A DNA stretch of 64,000 nucleotides from CAYOHP01 sp964403795 [NCBI: uncultured bacterium] (GTDB taxonomy: Bacteria > Muiribacteriota > UBA6191 > CAZXTJ01). Location: NCBI GenBank assembly GCA_964403795.1, contig CAYOHP010000025.1, forward strand, positions 1-64,000, written 5' to 3'. The translations under genes and the position numbers were made by a program. The notes beneath the pieces were generated by a model that saw only the letters and a program-made list of their open reading frames with translations, did no database searches and was not told the DNA's origin. This document shows, in pieces, positions 43,079 to 51,031 of the stretch; position 1 is the stretch's first letter; every line of letters starts with the position of its first letter.

Positions 43079-44365
43079 ATGGCGAGCCAGCGCAGCACCA
43101 AGGGGAAGAAGGGCGCCAGCCGGGCCAAGGTACCCGCCAAGGCCAAGACCAAGGCCAAGTCCAAGGCCCCCACCAGGGCCAAGGCCAAGCCCAAGGCCAA
43201 GGCCTCCACCAAGGCCAGGTCCAAGCCGGCCGGGGGCCCGCCGATCACCCTGCTCGTGGGTACCCGGAAGGGCCTCTTCGTCTACCGCAGCGACCGGGCC
43301 CGGACCACCTGGAAGCTCGACGGCGTGCACTTCTTCGGCCAGATCGTCCACCACGCCGTCCTCGATCCGAGGGATGGGAAGACCCTGCTGGTGGCGGCCC
43401 GCACCGGGCACCTGGGACCCACCCTCCAGAGGTCCCTGGACGGGGGCCGGACCTGGGTCGAATCCAGGCAGCCCCCGGCCTTCCCCAAGGCTCCCGAAGG
43501 CCAGAAGGGCCGGGTCGTCGGCCACAACTTCTGGCTCACGCCCGGACATGCGAGCGAGCCCGGGGTCTGGTACGCGGGCACGTCTCCCCAGGGACTCTTC
43601 CGTTCCGAGGACGCGGGTGAGACCTGGACCGGGGTGAAGGGCTTCAACGAACACCCGGACCGCAAGGCCTGGTGCGGGGGCGACCAGGACGGCACGCCCG
43701 ACGGCCCCATGCTCCACTCGATCGTGATCGACCCCCGCGACAAGCGCCATATGTACCTCTCGATGTCGGGGGGAGGGACCTTCGAGTCGCTCGACCAGGG
43801 TGCCGATTGGAAGCCTTTCAACAAGGGGGTCCTCGCCGACTTCATGCCCGAGGACAAGTACCCGGCCTTCGGCCAGGATCCGCACTGCATGGTCCTCCAC
43901 CCGGCGGCCCCGGACCGTCTCTACCAGCAGAACCACTGCGGGATCTACCGCTGCGACCGGCCCTCGGACACCTGGGTGAGGATCGGCGACAACATGCCGA
44001 GGGAGGTCGGCGACATCGGTTTCCCGATCGTGGTCCACCCCCGCGATCCCGACACCGCCTGGGTGGTTCCCATGGACGGCAGTACGGTGTGGCCCCGGAC
44101 CAGCGTCGGCGGCCGGCCGGCGGTGTTCATGACGCGGGACGCGGGCAAGTCCTGGAAGCGCCAGGACAAGGGCCTTCCCGCCAGGAACGCCTGGCACACC
44201 GTCAAGCGCCAGGCCTTCGACGCCGACGGCAGGGATCCCGTGGGTCTCTACTTCGGCACCACCAGCGGCGAGATCTGGGCCAGCATCGACCAGGGGTCGA
44301 GCTGGAAGCAGATCGCCGGCCACCTCCCCCACGTCTACAGCGTGGTGGTGGCGAAGACGGGCTGA
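43079..44365 (+). CDS. BNR/VPS10-type beta-propeller protein with Lys/Ala-rich N-terminal tail
   Basis: 428 residues. Residues 1-50 are a basic tail of repeated KAK/KAP/KAS units like a histone H1 C-terminal tail, with no signal peptide. From about residue 55 a beta-propeller follows with Asp-box motifs: [40 protein letters not shown]. Such propellers are often mis-annotated as sialidases; catalytic residues are not shown here. The next gene, three bases away, is MoaD-like, an association I believe occurs in other bacteria too. The basic tail may bind nucleic acid; this is inference. Confidence 0.85.
   Translation: MASQRSTKGKKGASRAKVPAKAKTKAKSKAPTRAKAKPKAKASTKARSKPAGGPPITLLVGTRKGLFVYRSDRARTTWKLDGVHFFGQIVHHAVLDPRDGKTLLVAARTGHLGPTLQRSLDGGRTWVESRQPPAFPKAPEGQKGRVVGHNFWLTPGHASEPGVWYAGTSPQGLFRSEDAGETWTGVKGFNEHPDRKAWCGGDQDGTPDGPMLHSIVIDPRDKRHMYLSMSGGGTFESLDQGADWKPFNKGVLADFMPEDKYPAFGQDPHCMVLHPAAPDRLYQQNHCGIYRCDRPSDTWVRIGDNMPREVGDIGFPIVVHPRDPDTAWVVPMDGSTVWPRTSVGGRPAVFMTRDAGKSWKRQDKGLPARNAWHTVKRQAFDADGRDPVGLYFGTTSGEIWASIDQGSSWKQIAGHLPHVYSVVVAKTG
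43112..43228 (+). repeat. AAGGCC-rich imperfect repeat encoding the basic tail
   Basis: Repeated short units such as GCCAAGGCC and AAGTCCAAGGCC encode alternating Lys/Ala/Pro residues 12-50 of the BNR protein. The region can vary by slippage. Confidence 0.7.
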
Positions 44366-44367
44366 TC

Positions 44368-44631
44368 ATGCCGCTCGTCCACATCCCCACCCCGTTGCAG
44401 TCGTACACCGCGGGACGGACCCCGGTGGAGGTCGGGGGCAGCGATCTGGCGGGAGTGCTGGCGGCACTGGAGATCGCCTACCCCGGCTTCCGGTTCCGCA
44501 TCCTCGACGAGCAGGAGCGGGTGAGGACCCACATCAAGCTCTTCGTGGGAGGGCGGCAGGCCCATGACCTCGCCACTCCGGTCCCGACCGGGACCGCAGT
44601 GCACGTGATCTGCGCCCTCTCGGGCGGCTGA
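44368..44631 (+). CDS. MoaD/ThiS-family small sulfur-carrier-like protein
   Basis: 87 residues with a ubiquitin-like beta-grasp pattern (HIPTPLQSYTAG; LEIAYPGFRFRILDEQ; VRTHIKLFVGGRQ; DLATPVPTGTAVHVICALSGG). The C-terminal Gly-Gly, needed for adenylation and thiocarboxylate formation in MoaD and ThiS, is intact. No MoeB/ThiF activating enzyme or molybdopterin gene is near. It follows the BNR gene by two bases, so it probably acts with it; the role may be sulfur delivery or protein modification, which cannot be decided here. Convergent with the MEMO gene five bases away. Confidence 0.85.
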   Translation: MPLVHIPTPLQSYTAGRTPVEVGGSDLAGVLAALEIAYPGFRFRILDEQERVRTHIKLFVGGRQAHDLATPVPTGTAVHVICALSGG

Positions 44632-44636
44632 TCGCT

Positions 44637-45506
44637 TCAGTACGCGAAGCCGGCGTAGCCCACGAAGTCGTCGGGGCGGGACTCTCCCATCACGTCGGCG
44701 CTGGTGGTGTAGCCGGTGCGGTGGCCGCGGGTGGCGCCCCGGGCGCGGGCCGCGGCCAGGGTGGCGGCGATCGCCCCGGCTCCGCAGGCGTTCCAGCTGG
44801 CCTGGGCCTCGGCCACCACCTCGTGCTCCTTCATCGTCTCCATGAGGCGGAGCATGCGGGCGTCGTTGTCCTGCTTCACCCAGCGCAACCCCTGGGCGCC
44901 GAGCCCATGGTCGGAGAAGCCGAAGCGCGGCCCGTAGTGGGTCATGTCGGTGGAGCCCACGTAGACCACGCCGTCCCCGAGGTCGGCGAGGGCCTCGGCG
45001 ACCGCCGCGCCCACCGAGGCGGCGTCCTCGTCGGGAGGCACCGCGATCGGGAGGATCTCGGCCTCGGGGAACAGGACCTGGAGGAAGGGGACCTGGACCT
45101 CGAGCGAGTGCTCGCCGCGGTGCGCCGCCTCCCCGGAGCCGAGCAGGGTCCCGACCCGGCGAGCCGCCTCCTGGTCGACGGGTACCAGCCCGAGCGGGGT
45201 CTCCCAGGCCTTGGCCGGGGAGACCGTCGCAGCTCCCACTCCGGGCACGTGCACGGCCCCGAACAGCACGACCGTGCGTACCGGTGCGCTCCGTGCCGCC
45301 AGGGACCGCAGGGCACCGGCGGCGATCCGCCCCGAATAGACCCAGCCGGCATGGGGGACGATGGCCGCCACCGGTTCGAAGCCCGGGGGACGCTCCGGCA
45401 CCTCGGAGGAGCCCAGGCACTGGTCGACGAGTTCCCGGCACTGGGCGGCCTGGCGCGGGTAGAAGAGACCGGCCCGGGCAGCAGGACGCACCGCCTGACC
45501 CAGCAT
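44637..45506 (-). CDS. amrB: MEMO-like protein (AmmeMemoRadiSam system protein B)
   Basis: 289 residues from ATG 45506 (GGAAGGAGG just upstream). Motifs of the MEMO1 family: IVPHAGWVYSGRIAAGAL, GAVHVPG, EHSLEVQVPFLQVLFPEAEI, STDMTHYGPRFGF and the end region AWNACGAGAIAATLAAAR-like. The family folds like extradiol dioxygenases and has metal ligands His, His and Cys. The AMMECR1 (A) and radical-SAM partners usually encoded beside it are absent in this window. A TATCCT element lies 16 bases upstream. In-frame upstream codons belong to a longer frame with no family match. Confidence 0.88.
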   Translation of the reverse strand: MLGQAVRPAARAGLFYPRQAAQCRELVDQCLGSSEVPERPPGFEPVAAIVPHAGWVYSGRIAAGALRSLAARSAPVRTVVLFGAVHVPGVGAATVSPAKAWETPLGLVPVDQEAARRVGTLLGSGEAAHRGEHSLEVQVPFLQVLFPEAEILPIAVPPDEDAASVGAAVAEALADLGDGVVYVGSTDMTHYGPRFGFSDHGLGAQGLRWVKQDNDARMLRLMETMKEHEVVAEAQASWNACGAGAIAATLAAARARGATRGHRTGYTTSADVMGESRPDDFVGYAGFAY

Positions 45507-45522
45507 GGTCGCCTCCTTCCCC

Positions 45523-45528
45523 AGGATA
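45523..45528 (-). promoter_or_regulatory. -10-like element of the MEMO-like gene
   Basis: Minus-strand TATCCT (GGTATCCT), 16 bases before ATG 45506, with GGAGG between them. Confidence 0.4.
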
Positions 45529-45613
45529 CCCCCGCCGAGGTGCGATCCAGGTGCCAAGGAGGTGCGAGGATTCCTGCAACCCTCCCTCCCTTTCCCTGCG
45601 TGACCCGGGCAGA

Positions 45614-45632
45614 GGATCCCGAACCGGGATCC
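45614..45632 (+). promoter_or_regulatory. Perfect hairpin next to ribosome site of SLH gene
   Basis: GGATCCCG, loop AAC, CGGGATCC, ending immediately before the ribosome site AAGGAGG of ATG 45649. An 8-base stem this close could control access of ribosomes. Its sequence is also a common GATCCC-type string of this genome, so chance is possible. Confidence 0.3.
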
Positions 45633-45648
45633 CCAAGGAGGTCCCTCG

Positions 45649-46134
45649 ATGCCTGTCCGCTCCACCCGTATCGCGCTCCTGGCCGGCCTGCTGGCCGGAG
45701 CCGGATCCGCTCCCGCCCAACCCGTCCGCTTCTCGGACGTCCCCTCCACCCACTGGGCAAGGGGCGCCATCGATTCCTCGGTCGCCCACGGCATCCTCCA
45801 GGGCTACGACGGCCGCTTCTCGGGCGAGAAGCTGGTCAACCGCTACCAGATGGCGGTGGTGGTGGCCCGACTGCTGGAGGAGAGCCGGAAGCTCGCCGCC
45901 GGCGTGGCGGGAGCGACCGGCGTGCCCGCCTCGGCGCTGGGGGAGACCCAGGAGACCCTGATCCGGATGGCCGAGGAGCTCGGCAACCTCTCGGCCCGCT
46001 GCGAACATCTGGCCCGCTCGGGCGAGGCGCTCCGTGCCGACCTCGCCGGACTGCGGGCCGAGGCCCTGCCCCGGAAGACCCCGGGTACCCGTTCGGCCTG
46101 GCGCCACCGGCGCTGGGCGGGGCAGACGCTGTGA
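45649..46134 (+). CDS. SLH-domain secreted protein
   Basis: 161 residues with a signal peptide (1-24, ending APA before QPVRFS) and one S-layer-homology domain (about 26-75: FSDVPSTHWARGAIDSSVAH then GILQGYDGRFSGEKLVNRYQ). A coiled-coil-like helical region follows (ETLIRMAEELGNLSARCEHL). A single SLH domain plus a coiled coil suggests an envelope-attached protein, as seen in OmpM-like proteins, but without the beta-barrel. ATG has AAGGAGG 8 bases upstream. It is followed after 50 bases by a sigma-factor gene. Confidence 0.82.
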   Translation: MPVRSTRIALLAGLLAGAGSAPAQPVRFSDVPSTHWARGAIDSSVAHGILQGYDGRFSGEKLVNRYQMAVVVARLLEESRKLAAGVAGATGVPASALGETQETLIRMAEELGNLSARCEHLARSGEALRADLAGLRAEALPRKTPGTRSAWRHRRWAGQTL

Positions 46135-46184
46135 TGGGCCTGCAGCTCGTGCAACCGATCCGATGACTTCGGAGGTCCCAGTCG

Positions 46185-46940
46185 ATGCAAGGCACGCTGG
46201 AGAGCCATGGGGAGGGGACGGGGGTGCGTGCCATCCGGCCTCTCCCCCCGCCGCTGGACGGGTGCGCGGTCCAAGGCAGGAGGAGGGGTCGGGTGGACAC
46301 CGGGGAGGAGGGCAGGAGCGATCCGGTCGCGTTCCTCGCGGCGGTGCGCAACCACGCCCCCGGACGTTCGGCCCGGGAATCCGACTGGGTCGCCTTCCTC
46401 CACTGGCTGACCCGGGAACAGGCCTGGCTGGCCCCCCGGATCCGATCCCGGCTCAAGGCCCAGGGCCTGGAAGCGCGCCTCGATCCCGGGGACGTCCTGG
46501 CAGCCTTCGCCGGCAGGGTCTTCGAGGACCCGAAGGTGCTGGGGGACGCCCCGGTCCCCTCCCGGAGCTGGCTGTGGTGGCGGGTCCAGGACACGATCCG
46601 GACCCTCGCCGCCGGGATCCGGGATCCCGCCGATCCGGGACGCGACCGGGCCTCCGACGCATTCGCCGCCCCCGCCGATCCCGAGCAGGGACCGGAGCGG
46701 AGGGCGATGGCGGCCGAGCTCCGGAGGGCCCTGGACGTCGAACTGGCCCGGTTGAGGGGAGAGTCCCCCGCCATGGGAGAGGCCCTGGATCTGGTGTCCC
46801 GGCACTCCTACTCCGAAGCGGCCGCCCGCATGGGCCGCCCGGAGGGAACCGTGAAGTCCCTGGTGAAGCGCGCCCGCGACCTGCTCCGGGCCCGACTGTC
46901 GCGGATCTGGTCCGTCGAGGATGGAGGAAGTCATGAGTGA
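46185..46940 (+). CDS. RNA polymerase sigma factor (sigma-70/ECF-like)
   Basis: 251 residues from ATG 46185; GTG 46293 has a stronger ribosome site (AGGAGGAGGGG) and may be the true start. Region 2-like helices (SDWVAFLHWLTREQAWLAPR; LDPGDVLAAFAGRVFEDPKV; SRSWLWWRVQDTIRTLAAG) and region 4 with a helix-turn-helix (YSEAAARMGRPEGTVKSLVK) are visible. The region 2 form is divergent. It overlaps the next gene by 8 bases. That next gene encodes a membrane Sel1 protein, a candidate regulator. No kinase or classic anti-sigma factor is next to it. Confidence 0.8.
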   Translation: MQGTLESHGEGTGVRAIRPLPPPLDGCAVQGRRRGRVDTGEEGRSDPVAFLAAVRNHAPGRSARESDWVAFLHWLTREQAWLAPRIRSRLKAQGLEARLDPGDVLAAFAGRVFEDPKVLGDAPVPSRSWLWWRVQDTIRTLAAGIRDPADPGRDRASDAFAAPADPEQGPERRAMAAELRRALDVELARLRGESPAMGEALDLVSRHSYSEAAARMGRPEGTVKSLVKRARDLLRARLSRIWSVEDGGSHE

Positions 46941-48180
46941 ATCCCGCAGCGACGTCCTCACGGGCATCGCCGAGCTGATGGACCGGTACCGGGTTCAGGT
47001 CGAGGCCTCCCGGGACGTGCTCGATCCCGCCGCGGTGGCGGAGTTCTCGCAGGAGCTCGCCGGATGGCTGCAACGGATGCCGCCCGAGGAGCTGGTCCGA
47101 TCCCTGGAGGGCGCAGGGTGCGAGGATCTGTCGGACGACCTGGCCGACCTCCTGGAGCGACCGGGGATGCGGGGCGGGCTGGCCCCTGATGCGCCCGGCG
47201 GGGACCTCCTCGATCGCCTGGCGGCGGGGCTCGCGGCCCGGGCAGCGATGGCCCGGACAGCCGAGGCCCGTCGGGTCGCGGGAGCCGGTAAGGCTCTCGC
47301 CGGCCCGGCCCGGGGGCTCGCTCTCGGCCTTCCCATGGCGGCGGCCCTGGTGCTGGGGATCTCGCTGTGGTGGGGAGTGGCCCCCGTCCCCTCCCCGGAG
47401 GCTCCCAGGAAGCCGCGGTTCCTGGTACGGCTCCCGGGACAGGGGTCGTGGCTCGGCGAGCACGCCGAGGTCGAGGAGCCGAAGGTCGGGGGCTACGACA
47501 GCACGCCGCTCGGCTGGTACCGGGAGGGGAACAGGGCGATGCGCGCCGGGCGTGCCCGCGAGGCCGCGGAGTGGTATCGCAAGTCTGCCGTGGCCGGGTT
47601 CGCCCCGGCCCAGAACGAACTCGGGGTCCTCTACGCCAATGGACTCGGAGTCGAGAAGAGCTTCGAACAGGCGGTGGCCTGGGTCCGACGGGCGGCCGAG
47701 CGGGGTGTGGCTGCGGCCCAGCTGAACCTGGCCGTCTTCCTGGCGGAGGGGCCGGAGTCGGTACGGGACCGGTACGGGGCGGTCGCCTGGTACCTGAAGG
47801 CGGCCGAGGCCGGGAGCCCGCTGGCCCAGAACAACCTGAGCGCCCTGTACGTCGAGGGCGACGGGGTCGATCGGGACCTCGCCGAGTCGGTGCGCTGGGT
47901 GCGCCGGGCCGCCGAGGCGGGCGAAGCCACCGCCGAGTACAACCTGGGCCTGGCCTACGAGATCGGCTCGGGGATCGAGGCCGATCCTCGGGAGGCACGG
48001 AACTGGTTCCGTCGGGCCGCCGAACACGGACTGGCGGCCGGCCAGTACAAGCTCGGGACCTTCCTGGCCGAGGGGCGGGGCGGGGAGTCCGATCCGGCCG
48101 CGGCTCGCCTCTGGCTGCGGAAGGCCGCCGAGCAGGGCCACGATCTGGCCCAGGAGCGACTCGCCGCCCTGGGGCCCTGA
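46933..48180 (+). CDS. Membrane protein with Sel1 repeats; candidate anti-sigma factor
   Basis: About 415 residues from ATG 46933, whose start lies inside the sigma-factor gene (8-base overlap) and follows GATGGAGGAAGTC. Cytoplasmic N-terminal 125 residues are helical and lack the HxxxCxxC zinc motif of common anti-sigma factors. A transmembrane segment (about 128-150) is followed by at least five outside Sel1-like repeats (for example AAEWYRKSAVAGFAPAQNEL and AVAWVRRAAERGVAAAQLNL). The position right after a sigma factor suggests control of that factor; this is inference. Sel1 repeats bind proteins or peptidoglycan-like ligands. Confidence 0.75.
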   Translation: MSESRSDVLTGIAELMDRYRVQVEASRDVLDPAAVAEFSQELAGWLQRMPPEELVRSLEGAGCEDLSDDLADLLERPGMRGGLAPDAPGGDLLDRLAAGLAARAAMARTAEARRVAGAGKALAGPARGLALGLPMAAALVLGISLWWGVAPVPSPEAPRKPRFLVRLPGQGSWLGEHAEVEEPKVGGYDSTPLGWYREGNRAMRAGRAREAAEWYRKSAVAGFAPAQNELGVLYANGLGVEKSFEQAVAWVRRAAERGVAAAQLNLAVFLAEGPESVRDRYGAVAWYLKAAEAGSPLAQNNLSALYVEGDGVDRDLAESVRWVRRAAEAGEATAEYNLGLAYEIGSGIEADPREARNWFRRAAEHGLAAGQYKLGTFLAEGRGGESDPAAARLWLRKAAEQGHDLAQERLAALGP

Positions 48181-48190
48181 ACCGGCGAGC

Positions 48191-48208
48191 GGGGCCTCCC
48201 GGAGCCCC
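48191..48208 (+). terminator. Weak hairpin after Sel1 gene
   Basis: GGGGCCTCC pairs with GGAGCCCC with one bulge, 11 bases after the stop at 48180. Short, and no T-tract. Confidence 0.25.
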
Positions 48209-48250
48209 GGGCCTCCCCGGTGCGGGATCGCCGACCGACCCCGATCGGCC

Positions 48251-49123
48251 GTGCGATACTCCGCCGGGGAGGCCCCCCTGCGTTTCACCGCCATGACGTT
48301 CAACGTGCTCTTCGGCGGCGGCGACGAGACCCGCTTCGCCGGGATCTGCCGGGTGGTGGCCCGGGTACGTCCCGACCTGCTGGTGCTGCAGGAGTGCATG
48401 GACTGGTCGCCGCGGGACCCGCGTCTCTCGGCACTGGCAGAGGCCATGGACGTCCCCGACGAAGCCCGGCACGTGGTCCTGGGACGGGCCCGACCCCGCG
48501 GCAGCGGGCACCGGTACCACGTGGCCGGCTTCTCCCGGTTCCCCATCGAGGCGGCCCGCGACCACGTGGAAGCCCCCGAGGTCGGACACGCCCTGCTGGA
48601 GCTCGAGGTGGCGGCGGGCGGGACCCGCCTCAAGGTCCTCGGCACCCACTTCGATGCCCACGACGAGGACCGCCGCCTGGTGGAGGCCCGCTATCTGCTC
48701 GACCGCTTCGGCGAGGGAGAACTGGCCTCGCGTCCCTGCCTGCTGCTCGGGGACCTGAACAGCCTGTCGCGGCGCGATCCCTATCCCGAGGATCTCGCCG
48801 ACCTCCTGCGCCGGGCCGGCACCACCAAGTACGGCGATCCTCCCCGCTTCGAGGTCATGGCGGCACTCGAGGGAGCCGGCTTCGTGGACTGCCTGCGGGC
48901 CGGCTCCGCGCCCCCGGCCGCATGGGTGACCGCGCCCCGCGACCGGGGCGGCGTGCACATCGACTACCGCACCGACTACGTGCTGGCCTCCCCGTCGCTG
49001 GTCCCCCGGCTCCGCTCGGTCGAGGTCGTGGCGCTCACCGAGCAGGAGTCCGACCACTTCCCGGTGGTGGCCCGGTTCGAGCTCGACGGACCCGCCACCG
49101 GACGCGCCGCGAACCCTCGGTAG
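48251..49123 (+). CDS. Endonuclease/exonuclease/phosphatase-fold protein
   Basis: 290 residues if it starts at GTG 48251. The EEP motifs are complete: TFNVLF (Asn), LQECMDW (Glu), GTHFDAHDED, GDLNSLS (Asp, Asn) and SDHFPVV (Asp, His), so a metal-dependent phosphodiesterase or nuclease is likely. No signal peptide, so cytoplasmic. The start is uncertain: a GATACT element overlaps GTG 48251, and ATG 48293 would cut into the first strand LRFTAMTFNV. A CTG at 48278, five bases after GGGGAGG, would keep the strand. It faces the glycan operon across 6 bases. Confidence 0.82.
   Translation: MRYSAGEAPLRFTAMTFNVLFGGGDETRFAGICRVVARVRPDLLVLQECMDWSPRDPRLSALAEAMDVPDEARHVVLGRARPRGSGHRYHVAGFSRFPIEAARDHVEAPEVGHALLELEVAAGGTRLKVLGTHFDAHDEDRRLVEARYLLDRFGEGELASRPCLLLGDLNSLSRRDPYPEDLADLLRRAGTTKYGDPPRFEVMAALEGAGFVDCLRAGSAPPAAWVTAPRDRGGVHIDYRTDYVLASPSLVPRLRSVEVVALTEQESDHFPVVARFELDGPATGRAANPR
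48255..48260 (+). promoter_or_regulatory. -10-like element of the second EEP gene
   Basis: GATACT (TGCGATACT), overlapping the GTG frame start at 48251 and 32 bases before ATG 48293. Confidence 0.35.
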
Positions 49124-49129
49124 GCTCGG

Positions 49130-49864
49130 CTACTTGCCCCGCAGGATCGACCACAGGCGCAGGGTCTCGCGGAAGGCGTGGAAGGCCTTCTTCCAGGTGA
49201 TGGTGCTGCGACCCGCCCGCCGTTCGCCGTACTCGGCGGTCTCCCGCTCGACCCGGTAGCCGCCCCGGACCGCCCGGACGATGAGTTCCAGGGTCACCGT
49301 GCTCACCCCTCGGGAGCGCACCGGCAGGCGGGCCAGCAGGTCGCGCCGGTAGAACTGCACGAAGTTGTGGTCCAGGAACGGCGACCGGAAGAGCACCCGG
49401 TTCAACAGGATGTTGACCCAGCTCATGGCCCAGCGGGTCCAACCGTAGGAGGTGCGGTCGAGCCGCTCCACCACCACCAGGTCGGCACCCGCCCGCAGCC
49501 GCTCCAGCGGTGCCAGGGAGTCCCCGGGGTCGAAGGGCAGGTCGATGCCGTTGTGGGTCACGAAGCGACCCCGGGCCATCCCGAACCCGTTCAGGATGGC
49601 GGCCACCTGGCCGCGGTTCTCGGGATGGTGGAGCACCCGGATCCGGCCGGGGTCGGCGGCCGCCAGGCGGTCGGCGATCGCCCCGGTGGCATCGGTGGAG
49701 GCGTCGTCCACCAGGACCAGCTCGAAGTCGGGGATCCCGACCCGGGGCAGGGCCTCGAGGTAGGCCGCCACCGAATCCTCGAGCGCCTCGGCCTCGTTGT
49801 ACCCGGGGAGCACCACCGTGAGCTCCACGGCGTCGCCGCCGTCCGGCGGCTCCCGGTCCTTCAT
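49130..49864 (-). CDS. GT2-family glycosyltransferase
   Basis: 244 residues. The GT-A fold appears as VVLPGYNEAEALEDSVAAYL, VLVDDASTDATGAIADRLAA, LHHPENRGQVAAILNGFGMA and the acidic nucleotide site THNGIDLPFD. It is the size of short, DPM1-like transferases without C-terminal membrane helices. It transfers a sugar from a nucleotide or lipid donor. ATG 49864 overlaps the stop of the aminotransferase gene (ATGA), so it is the last gene of the five-gene operon starting at 53821. Confidence 0.88.
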   Translation of the reverse strand: MKDREPPDGGDAVELTVVLPGYNEAEALEDSVAAYLEALPRVGIPDFELVLVDDASTDATGAIADRLAAADPGRIRVLHHPENRGQVAAILNGFGMARGRFVTHNGIDLPFDPGDSLAPLERLRAGADLVVVERLDRTSYGWTRWAMSWVNILLNRVLFRSPFLDHNFVQFYRRDLLARLPVRSRGVSTVTLELIVRAVRGGYRVERETAEYGERRAGRSTITWKKAFHAFRETLRLWSILRGK

Positions 49865-51006
49865 GCCAGGGCTCTCCCCAGGGCCTCCGCGACCCGGCGC
49901 TGCTGGTCCCCGGTCAAGCCCGGGAAGATGGGCAGGAACATGGTCGTGGCGGCCACGTCCTCGGTGACCGGCAACACCATCCCGGGCAGCCGGGCCTCGA
50001 AGTAGGGCTCCCGGTAGAGCGGCTGGATGCCGCGCCGGCAGGAGACTCCCTCGGCCGCCACGGCCTCGAGCACCTGGTCCCGGGTGCGACGGGCGCCCGG
50101 CCGGATCCGGATGCAGTACGACGAGAAGCAGTGCTCGGTGTCGTCGGGGACCAGCGGGCACTCGACCTCGTCGAACCGCCCCAGGAGCTCGCCGTAGATC
50201 CGGGCCTGGTCGCGACGGGCCCGCAGCATCTCGGGGAGGCGCCCGAGCTGGACCAGCCCGATGGCGGCCTGGATGTCGGTGAGCCGGTAGTTGAAGCCGG
50301 CCTCGTGATAGACCTGCTGCAGCACGCCCTTCGCCTTGTGGCGGTCGAGGTCGGAGATCGACGCCCCGGTGGCCCGGAGCGAGCGGGCCCGCTCGGCGGC
50401 CTCGGCGGAAGCGAGCATCAGCATGCCGCCTTCCCCCGTGGTGATCATCTTGCGGGGGTGGAAGCTGTAGCAGGTGGGGTTGCCGCGGGCCCCCAGGTAC
50501 TGGCCCCGATAGGTGGCCCCGAAGGCGGTGGCGGCATCCTCCAGGACCAACAGGTCGCGGCGGGCGGCCAGGGCCTCGAAATCGGCGATCCGGGCCGGGA
50601 GCCCGATCTGGTGCACCACCATGATGGCCCGGGTGCGGGGTGTGACGGCCGCCTCGGTGGAGGCCGGGCAGAGGTTGTAGGTCCGCGGTTCGATGTCGGC
50701 GAAGACCGGGGTGGCCCCGGCGTGGACGATGGCGTTGGCCGTGGCCATGCAGGTCGAAGCCGGCACGATCACCTCGTCGCCGGGGCCGATCCCGCTCACC
50801 AGGAGCGAGAGGTGCAGGGCCGAGGTCGCCGAGTTGGTGGCCACCGCGTGGGCAGCCCCGATCAGGTCCCGCACCTTGGTCTCGAACTCGGCCACCACCG
50901 GCCCTTGGCTCAACCACCCCGAGAGGATGGCCTTGCCGGCAGCTTCGACTTCCTCCGGACCGACCCAGGGTCGGAGCAACGGGATGTGGTCCTCGAACAG
51001 GCTCAT
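49861..51006 (-). CDS. DegT/DnrJ/EryC1-family aminotransferase (1)
   Basis: 381 residues; a PLP enzyme that aminates keto-sugars bound to nucleotides. Hallmarks: LLRPWVGPEEVEAAGKAILS, GPGDEVIVPASTCMATANAI, VLEDAATAFGATYRG and the PLP lysine K186 in SFHPRKMITTGEGG. GIQPLYREPYFE lies near the substrate end. It is clearly a different branch from the second aminotransferase in the same operon. ATG 51006 has GGGAG 5 bases upstream. The acetyltransferase gene lies 25 bases upstream in the operon. Confidence 0.9.
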   Translation of the reverse strand: MSLFEDHIPLLRPWVGPEEVEAAGKAILSGWLSQGPVVAEFETKVRDLIGAAHAVATNSATSALHLSLLVSGIGPGDEVIVPASTCMATANAIVHAGATPVFADIEPRTYNLCPASTEAAVTPRTRAIMVVHQIGLPARIADFEALAARRDLLVLEDAATAFGATYRGQYLGARGNPTCYSFHPRKMITTGEGGMLMLASAEAAERARSLRATGASISDLDRHKAKGVLQQVYHEAGFNYRLTDIQAAIGLVQLGRLPEMLRARRDQARIYGELLGRFDEVECPLVPDDTEHCFSSYCIRIRPGARRTRDQVLEAVAAEGVSCRRGIQPLYREPYFEARLPGMVLPVTEDVAATTMFLPIFPGLTGDQQRRVAEALGRALA

Positions 51007-51031
51007 GGAGACTCCCTGGGGCCGCTCCGAG

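Noticed and set aside
43079-44365. BNR protein called a sialidase
   Set aside because: Asp-box repeats only show the propeller fold; the arginine triad and other catalytic residues of sialidases were not identified.
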